Shown here piece after piece: positions 58,008-64,000 of a stretch of 64,000 nucleotides of DNA. The notes under the pieces were generated by a model. That model did not search any database. It was not told the origin of the DNA and saw only the letters and a program-made list of their open reading frames with translations. This DNA is from Hydrangea macrophylla (Eukaryota; Streptophyta; Magnoliopsida; Cornales; Hydrangeaceae), in contig CM066994.1 in assembly GCA_033977485.1 (NCBI GenBank), positions 50,803,155 through 50,867,154 on the forward strand, read 5' to 3'. How positions within the stretch are numbered: position 1 is the stretch's first letter; every line of letters begins with the position of its first letter. Position numbers and translations under genes: made by a program.

Positions 58008-58567
58008 AATTACATGTGATGGTAACCCAACCTGGAGACTGGAGATCCCAAGAACCGGGTTCAAAGGGTAAGAACAAGTTACATAGTAATTTGGGTGGAT
58101 CATGCATTTTATTTGTCCCATACTTGTGATTAGCATGATATCCTATAGCGATTTAGAGGTTGAGTTTGTACTCTGAGTTCTATGGTCCTTATGGACGGGG
58201 TGCCCAGCCGTAGGAGCACTCTTGATAGACTCACCGAGTGAATGTGGAAGTGGTGGCCGCTTCCTATTAGAATTGATTGGGCAAATTCTCTAGAGCATTC
58301 ATGACACCGGGATAAAGCACAAGGCCGTAATGTGCTGGCTTTTTTGAGACTACACCATGATAAATGTTATGTGCGAAAAATGCTCATTGTATACACAAGA
58401 ATATGAGTTCAAGACTCAATCACTCAAATTCTTTTGCTTTGAATATTTTTCACTATGTAAAGGTTCAAGACGGTGTTCACCCTTATTTATGCATAACATT
58501 ATTAGTTATTATTCTGTATGCCCAGTTGGTCAATTGATTATTTTTGTTAAAATATTAGTGGGGGATT
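58008..58567 (+). other. copia-C 3' untranslated region and polypurine tract
   Basis: About 560 bp without a gene; AGTGGGGGAT at 58558-58567 directly precedes the 3' LTR. Confidence 0.75.
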
Positions 58568-59344
58568 GTTAGAATTTTTTTAACAAATATACATATATGT
58601 ATACATTAATATGAGATAATAATTTTTTTTTAGAAAAAGAATTGTATTTATTGGGTGTGTCAAATCCTATCTTTGACTTGGTCTACACAATCCCATGAAT
58701 CCCTCTACTATGCTCAATTTAAGTGATTTGATCCACTTTTCTTCCTTCCCATTTTAGATACATAACGTACACTTCCCTTTTGTATATACATATGTGTATA
58801 TATGTGGAATAGAAATGCAAGTATAGATACATGAAAAAGACAAAAAAAAAAAAAAAACAGTGTGCTTTTACTCACTGCCTTCCTCTCTCTTTAGAGTTAT
58901 TTTGCTTTTTCTTTTGTCCCATCAAAATATTGGTGTTGATCAAAGCATCACAGTGGTTTTTCGTGAATGTGAGATTTTAGTGATTGATCAATTGACAGTT
59001 ATTTTTCGGGCAATGCAGAATTATTTTGAGCTTTCGGTGTAGTTTATTTTCTATTCAGTTATTTTCTATTCAGTTAGTGCATAAAATTGAATAGAAATAT
59101 CAAAGTGTGTTGGGCTGTTGTATCTTGGGGTTGACCACCATCCTGTGCATCGGTGAGAAGACCGAGTGTGATGACCAAGAGCCAATACTCCTGAGGTAGG
59201 ATGGCCAAGACGGATGAGGTGAGGTCGGGTGTGGGGATTTGTCCCACATCGCCTGGGGTGAAGTTCCTGGACTAGTTTATAAGGATTAATCGTCCCTCTA
59301 TATGCAACAAGGCCTTTTAAAACTGTGAGGGAGTTAAACACGAA

Positions 59345-59422
59345 AGAACTTCACAGTTAAGCGTGCTGCTGCCAGAGCAGTACCAGGGATGGGTGACCCC
59401 CTGGGAAGTTCTTTGTGTTTAG
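59345..59422 (+). other. 5S-rRNA-like domain in Cassandra LTR 1
   Basis: AACTTCACAGTTAAGCGTGC and GATGGGTGACCCCCTGGGAA match the 3' two-thirds of plant 5S rRNA, including the A-box-like GTTAAGCGTGCT and the C-box-like GGATGGGTGACC of its internal RNA polymerase III promoter. The central part (GCTGCCAGAGCAGTACCAGG) is diverged. Not a true 5S gene, since the 5' third is unlike 5S. Confidence 0.88.
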
Positions 59423-59728
59423 ACCCAAAGCGGACAATATTATTGCTAGACGGGGAGGTGAGTCGTTACAAATGGTATCATAGCGGAAACCCAATCGGAA
59501 GTGTGGGGTGGGTCCCACACGAGGACGTGTGGCCCTTAAGGAGGGTGGATTGTGATGACCAAGAGCCAATACTCCTGAGGCAGGATGTCCAAGACGGATG
59601 AGGTGAGGTCGGGTGTGGGAATTTGTCCCACATCGCCTGGGGTGAAGTTCCTGGACTAGTTTATAAGGATTAATCGTCCCTCTCTATGCAACAAGGCCTT
59701 TTAAAATCGTGAGGGAGTTAAACACGAA

Positions 59729-59806
59729 AGAACTTCATAGTTAAGCGTGCTGCTGCCAGAGCAGTACCAGGGATGGGTGACCCCCTGGGAAGTTCTTTGT
59801 GTTTAG
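59729..59806 (+). other. 5S-rRNA-like domain in Cassandra LTR 2
   Basis: Same block as in LTR 1, with one difference seen (TTCATAGTTAAG instead of TTCACAGTTAAG). Confidence 0.88.
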
Positions 59807-61398
59807 ACCCAAAGCGGACAATATTGTTGCTAGTTGGGGAGGTGGGTCGTTACACCGAGGAAGCTCGAAATCAACCTTAAAGAGAGCGACCTGGTCCGGG
59901 CCTCGGCCCGTTACTGTTTTGGACTTCCACTATCAAAGCTTTTTCGGTACAGTTTATCAACAAAATTCAATAGGAATTCTAGGTTATAGGAATAATCAAG
60001 AGATAGGTATGAACATAGGAATCATCCTTCTCATAGGTCATACTTCCAAACCATCATAGAATTCAAAATAAATACATATATATATATATATATAATCATG
60101 TATGCATGAATACTAAAATTAAAAATCAAAGTGAAAATCAATCTCTAATCATGAATTATCAACAAAATCAAAGAAGACTTGGATCTAGCTATGTGATTGT
60201 GTGAAGAACAAGAGAGGAAGGAGATGAGTGTGCTAGAAAAGAAAACAAAATTAAACTAGATCCAAGTCCTATAGATCTATATATAAAAATAAGAATTAGA
60301 GTTGAATTATGATGTTTACCTCTTGGTGGATTCTCAATTATGCAATCAAGGTTGATTTGAAGGATCTTCTTCTTCTAGTGTTCTGTAAGTTCTTTAAGCA
60401 CTCATCCATGGTAAGAGTTAAGGGAGGCAATTGATATCAAATTGTAATCTAATTAGCCTAAGATTAGTTTAGAAAAATTCAATTCATAATTCTCTCTCTA
60501 GAATTTTCTCTTAGATTCAAAGATATTCTTATGTATCTTGTAAGTGTATCCACTTGTATTCTCTCCTATCCTCTTGTACATTCTCTAGTATGTTCTCTTA
60601 TGTCTTCTCTTGTGTGTTCTCTTGTGTCTTTCAAGATGATCTCATTTGGATCTATACATAGAGTTTTGAAAACTTAACTCTTAAGTATTAGGGTTAAAAT
60701 GACCATTGTAGTGCCTAAACACAGTTTCTGGGCTATTTCCTCACAGTGGGAAGCTTCTAGAAGGTTTGGAACTCAAAAAGCTCGATGGAGGGGGTGACTT
60801 ATAGGTGGCGGCTTAGGTGGGACCCACCACCTCACATATGGGACCCGCCACCTATTTTTCTTGACCATCTAGTTGCCCTTATGTCCTGTTTCAAAAATCA
60901 CGTGTACTACTTGTCCAAATTTTTGTAAAAATTCTTTTTTGTGTCCAAAATGGTCTTTATATGTAACGTTGGAAAACTGTCAACTTGATTTTTAGTATAA
61001 AAATATTCCAGGAGGATTTGAAATGAGAATTGAAGCTTAATTGAAGTTCGGAAGTCCTCCGGATTGAAATCAAACAACTTCCTTTTCAAAATTACTTTTC
61101 AATGTGCATCGATTTCGAGTTTTTCTTTGAAATTGTTACTTTGTATACCTGGAATACTATGTGTAGAACACTTTATGTTCATATAACCCTGAGTGAATAT
61201 GAATTCTGAGAGGTGATTTGACAAAATCGGGGTTTATACATGAAAAAGGGCTTTTCTGAGCTTGAAGTCACTTTCCGAAGTTCGATCTTTCAATTGTGTG
61301 CAATCCAGTACCTTCCATGGGGTACTTTTCATCATTGAATCCTCCAAGACGTTGTCCACCCTAAATCCTATCAGTGTGGTCAAAATTAGGTGTCTACA

Positions 61399-63271
61399 TC
61401 TGGGGATGCCAAAATAATCTTGGATGTGCCTTAGATTGAAGAGGGTGGTGGGATTTCTAATGTTGTCTTCTCTACTTTTTTTTTTTGGGTTTTCTTTTTT
61501 GATGTGGCTTTATTTATGGCAATTCCTAGGTACAAAGGTTTTATTTATTTTTTTTTTAATTTTCTAATTATCTGAGGGTTGGATGCTAAGTATTGTTTTT
61601 TGTTTCGTGGTGTTTTTGTCAATGAGTTTTGATTTCGATATTGTGGCTTTTCGGTGCAGGAATTTTTGTTTAGGAGAGTTTGTTATTTTTGTATGTGCTT
61701 GATGCATATCATGTGTTTATGTTATTGCCCACATGGGGGTGTATGTTTCAACTAGTTTTGGTTTGGGGCTTGATGTGCAGTTGTTGACTTTTTGTAAGGG
61801 TTCTCATTTTCAAACCAAGCTTGTGCAATCTTAGGAGGACCAAGAGATAAGGGTTTGAAAAGATTGATTAGGTAAGTTAACGGTGGGTTTATTCCAAATT
61901 TTTCTTTGAAAGTTTGGTTCACTGAAAATTGTGAATTTTCATTGTTAACATTATTTTAATTTTCATCTATATTGGAATACTTCCCAACTAATCAGATATC
62001 GATGCTGAACAGTGAGGGACAACGTCTAGAATTTCAAAATCAGCCTTTTCAAACCTAAGCATTCACATAAGTTGCTTACAGGTACGATTCTCCTCTCTTA
62101 TTTACTTATTTTTAACCTTGACTTATTATGTAATCAAATTTGAGTAAAAATTTGACAAAGTATCATTCGATATGAGACTCTCCAATTACCGTACTCAATT
62201 TTCTTTTAATATTATTATCTTTTCCCCTCAATTGAGTACGAAATATGAGTAGAAGTATCTATAACCCTTACTCTAACCCATATCAATCAAATTTGAGTAC
62301 AAAAACTTGAAAAAGAGATCCTCCGATCCTTACTTAAATTAGATTGAAGTGTTAAACCCATATTACCATTCTAGTATATGAAGTGTTATTTCAATTTGGG
62401 TTTGAGTTTGAGTAGAGCTCAAATTAGATTTGGGTTTGAGTCGAGGATTGGAGGACGTTTTGAGGACTTCGACCCAAATTCAAAATTGTTATGGGTTTTG
62501 GGTAAGGATTGGAGATGCCTTAATAGTCATTTATTTTCCTATTTTATTTGTTCACTTCCTTTTTTTTTTTCCTATTCGTACTTTCCCAAATATAATTTAC
62601 ACACGTAATACTCTTCTCACGGACTCCAAACCCATCAGTAGACTCACACGCACACTCAGAATCACTCTCTAGATGAGTATAGAAACTTATCCCCAAGCCC
62701 GTGCAAAGAAATAACAAACATATGATTAATTTCGATAAACAACCATTAGACGTGACCCCCTAAAACTCTTTATCTATACAGAAGTTCTTACATCAACCCT
62801 AGAGTGCTCAGATTATCTAATGAATAGTCAGCAAGCAATGAAAATTAACCACCTTTTCGTCCACTCCCATATCCTACCATATGCTACAATATGAACTATT
62901 TTTATGGATGAATTACAATTTTTGTCTAGAACAATGTGGGTTTATGAACTTTTTTAAGGATAGATCATGCCTTTTTTTCTGAAAAAACTTCCATTTCTTT
63001 GGCAAGTAGTTGAAGCACAATTTAGTCATGTTTTTGATGCCCAAGCTGTCAATATTATACACCATAAAATTAGGGAAATGGATGAACCTTAACAAGATCA
63101 ATGATGACTTCGATGCCTCCTCATATTTTATCACGTACAATTCTGTTGTTCTATGTTATGTTTGGTTCATGGATTTAGGGAGGGAAATAAAAGAGAAACA
63201 TGGAGGAGAACATACTCCTTTTTTTTGTCAATAATGAAAACGGTGAGGAAAATGAAAGGAAAAGAAAATAT
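61399..63271. other. AT-rich DNA, no gene recognised
   Basis: Short open frames only, none with a recognisable domain. 62150-62530 has repeated GTTTGAGT and TCCTCCGATCCTTAC-like pieces that may be a degraded element. 63155-63240 starts like the Tourist-type MITE at 8644 (TGTTTGGTTCATGGATTT) but its right end is not found. Confidence 0.5.
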
Positions 63272-63280
63272 GGTGAAAAT

Positions 63281-63646
63281 CATTGTTTTGAAAACCGGAC
63301 CGGTCATTGAACCGGAAAAATGACCGGGTCACGGGTCACTGGTTCAACCGTTGGGTCAACCGGAATTGAACCGTGATGTCATAATTATGTAATAAATATT
63401 AATAATAATACAAAATATAAAAAATATAAAAAAATAAAATTAAAAAATAAAAATTTTCCGGTTTTCCGGTTCAATTGCCGGTTTTTCCGGTTCAACCGCC
63501 GGTTCAACCACCGGTTTTTCCGGTTTTTACAAAATTGACCGGTTTTTGCATTTTTCCGGTTTTCCGGTTCAAACCGGACCGTTTCTTGAACCGGTTCCCG
63601 GTTCAACCGGTTCAACCGGCCGGTCCGGTCCGGTTTTTAAAACAGT
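63281..63646. mobile_element. Mutator-type MITE rich in CCGGTT, 9-bp duplication
   Basis: Ends CATTGTTTTGAAAACCGGACC and its inverted counterpart CCGGTCCGGTTTTTAAAACAGT, flanked by GGTGAAAAT at 63272-63280 and 63647-63655. The interior has many direct and inverted CCGGTTCAACCGG units around an AT-rich centre. A 9-bp duplication fits Mutator-type elements. Confidence 0.88.
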
Positions 63647-63655
63647 GGTGAAAAT

Positions 63656-64000
63656 ACATTAAAATTTTTAAATTTTGTGATGCACTTCCCTTACCCTTTC
63701 TCATTCCTGTTATATTTTGAATTTCTCGATTGCTCTATGCTTTTTTTTAATGCGAATAAACTGGGATGTCTCAAATCTGGATGTACTTTGTTGTAATAAA
63801 ATATAAGAATGAAGATTTTGCCCAAAAAATCTCAGAAGCCATTGCCAGCAAAGAAAAAGAGGGAAGGGGGTCTACATGACTAACACACTGCAGAAGGTAA
63901 GGACGGTAAAATGAACAATCGAGGAGGTTGAGGATGGTTGTTCCCTGCGTGTGGAGAGAGACAGTTGCTGGTGACAATTTTTGTTCTATTTTGATGAAAT
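63656..64000. other. Right flank, no gene recognised
   Basis: A 68-codon minus-strand frame at 63771-63977 lacks an ATG start and any known domain. Confidence 0.5.

Larger units (their letters stand above)
59167..59854 (+). mobile_element. Cassandra-type TRIM retrotransposon
   Basis: Two 304-bp LTRs (59167-59470 and 59551-59854), TGTGATGACC to GTCGTTACA, surround an interior of only 80 bp that holds a primer site (TGGTATCATAGC, 59473-59484) and a purine tract (AAGGAGGGTGGAT, 59538-59550). CCGAG is duplicated at 59162-59166 and 59855-59859. Each LTR contains a 5S-rRNA-like block. Size, lack of coding and the 5S domain in the LTR are the defining traits of Cassandra elements. The LTRs differ at about ten positions. 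It must move with enzymes from other elements. Confidence 0.93.
50148..59962 (+). mobile_element. Ty1/copia element (copia-C) with two nested insertions
   Basis: 5' LTR 50148-50814 and 3' LTR 58568-59962 both start TGTTAGAAT and end TTATCAACA. AAATT is duplicated at 50143-50147 and 59963-59967. The usual Met-tRNA site is not visible after the 5' LTR; the sequence there is ATTTTAAGG. A solo gypsy LTR interrupts RNase H and a Cassandra TRIM interrupts the 3' LTR. Confidence 0.95.
58568..59962 (+). repeat. 3' LTR of copia-C, split by a Cassandra TRIM
   Basis: 58568-59166 and 59860-59962 together match the 5' LTR, with small indels (for instance an extra ATTTTCTATTCAGTT copy near 59060). Confidence 0.9.
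48197..61398 (-). mobile_element. gypsy-E LTR (about 3.4 kb) interrupted by a copia element
   Basis: Minus strand TGTAGACACC (61398) to GGGTCAACA (48197). The LTR is in two parts, 48197-50147 and 59968-61398, separated by copia-C with duplicated AAATT. Its head resembles the solo LTR at 54218-57473: both contain the AGTCGCCAC, GACTCRCCCAAA and GGTACGAGAGG blocks in the same order. It carries a perfect 10-bp hairpin at 49231-49259. Non-coding. Confidence 0.82.

Noticed and set aside
59345..59806. Two 5S rRNA genes
   Set aside because: Only the 3' two-thirds resembles 5S, and each block lies within a direct 304-bp LTR with TG...CA ends and a target-site duplication; Cassandra explains both.
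63771..63977. Minus-strand 68-codon ORF at the right edge
   Set aside because: Non-ATG start, no recognisable domain.

Overview
The window is nuclear DNA from a flowering plant, probably a eudicot. The signs are dense nested LTR retrotransposons of the Ty1/copia and Ty3/gypsy types, Au-type SINEs, Tourist-, Stowaway- and Mutator-type MITEs, a Cassandra-type TRIM, and a two-exon piece of a plant 2-hydroxyacid dehydrogenase gene with GT/AG introns. I cannot name the species. There are no prokaryotic signals. Apart from the dehydrogenase exons, nothing looks like a host gene; the other coding sequence comes from retroelements, and all of it is broken by stops, frameshifts, deletions or later insertions.

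Layout. 1-3085: fragments of three copia-type elements, an Au SINE nested in an LTR, a 30-bp minisatellite, a poly(G) run and (GA)n repeats. 3328-9281: the last two exons of a D-isomer-specific 2-hydroxyacid dehydrogenase gene. The intron between them holds a complete but decayed copia element (4033-8578, target-site duplication CTAAT) and a Tourist-like MITE. 9282-16600: AT-rich intergenic DNA with a second SINE, several MITEs with terminal inverted repeats, and a MULE-like element whose interior is a degenerate tandem repeat. 16770-18361: LTR, primer-binding site and gag of a gypsy element. 18362-25807: a Tat-lineage gypsy element with two RNase H domains and an antisense ORF downstream of pol.

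25808-47431 is a nested stack. A copia LTR (family 'copia-2') is split by a chromodomain gypsy element on the minus strand (26085-47146, duplication TGACT). That element's integrase is in turn split by a younger copia-2 element (29017-39631, duplication CCATG). The younger element is a composite: LTR, interior, LTR, then a partial leader and a third, truncated LTR.

47432-61398 is a second stack. A gypsy LTR of about 3.4 kb on the minus strand is split by a copia element (50148-59962, duplication AAATT). That copia carries a 3.3-kb solo gypsy LTR inside its RNase H region (duplication ATATT) and a Cassandra TRIM inside its 3' LTR (duplication CCGAG). 61399-64000 is AT-rich DNA with one Mutator-type MITE.

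The most interesting points are: the three-LTR composite; its nearly identical LTRs around a heavily broken pol; an acidic extra ORF upstream of gag in the chromodomain gypsy; the antisense ORF with a candidate intron in the Tat element; the 5S-rRNA-like domain in the Cassandra LTRs; and the observation that several unrelated LTR families here each carry an array of short CpG-centred palindromes, with a different core in each family. Coordinates come from reading by eye; repeat edges without a target-site duplication may be off by tens of bases.
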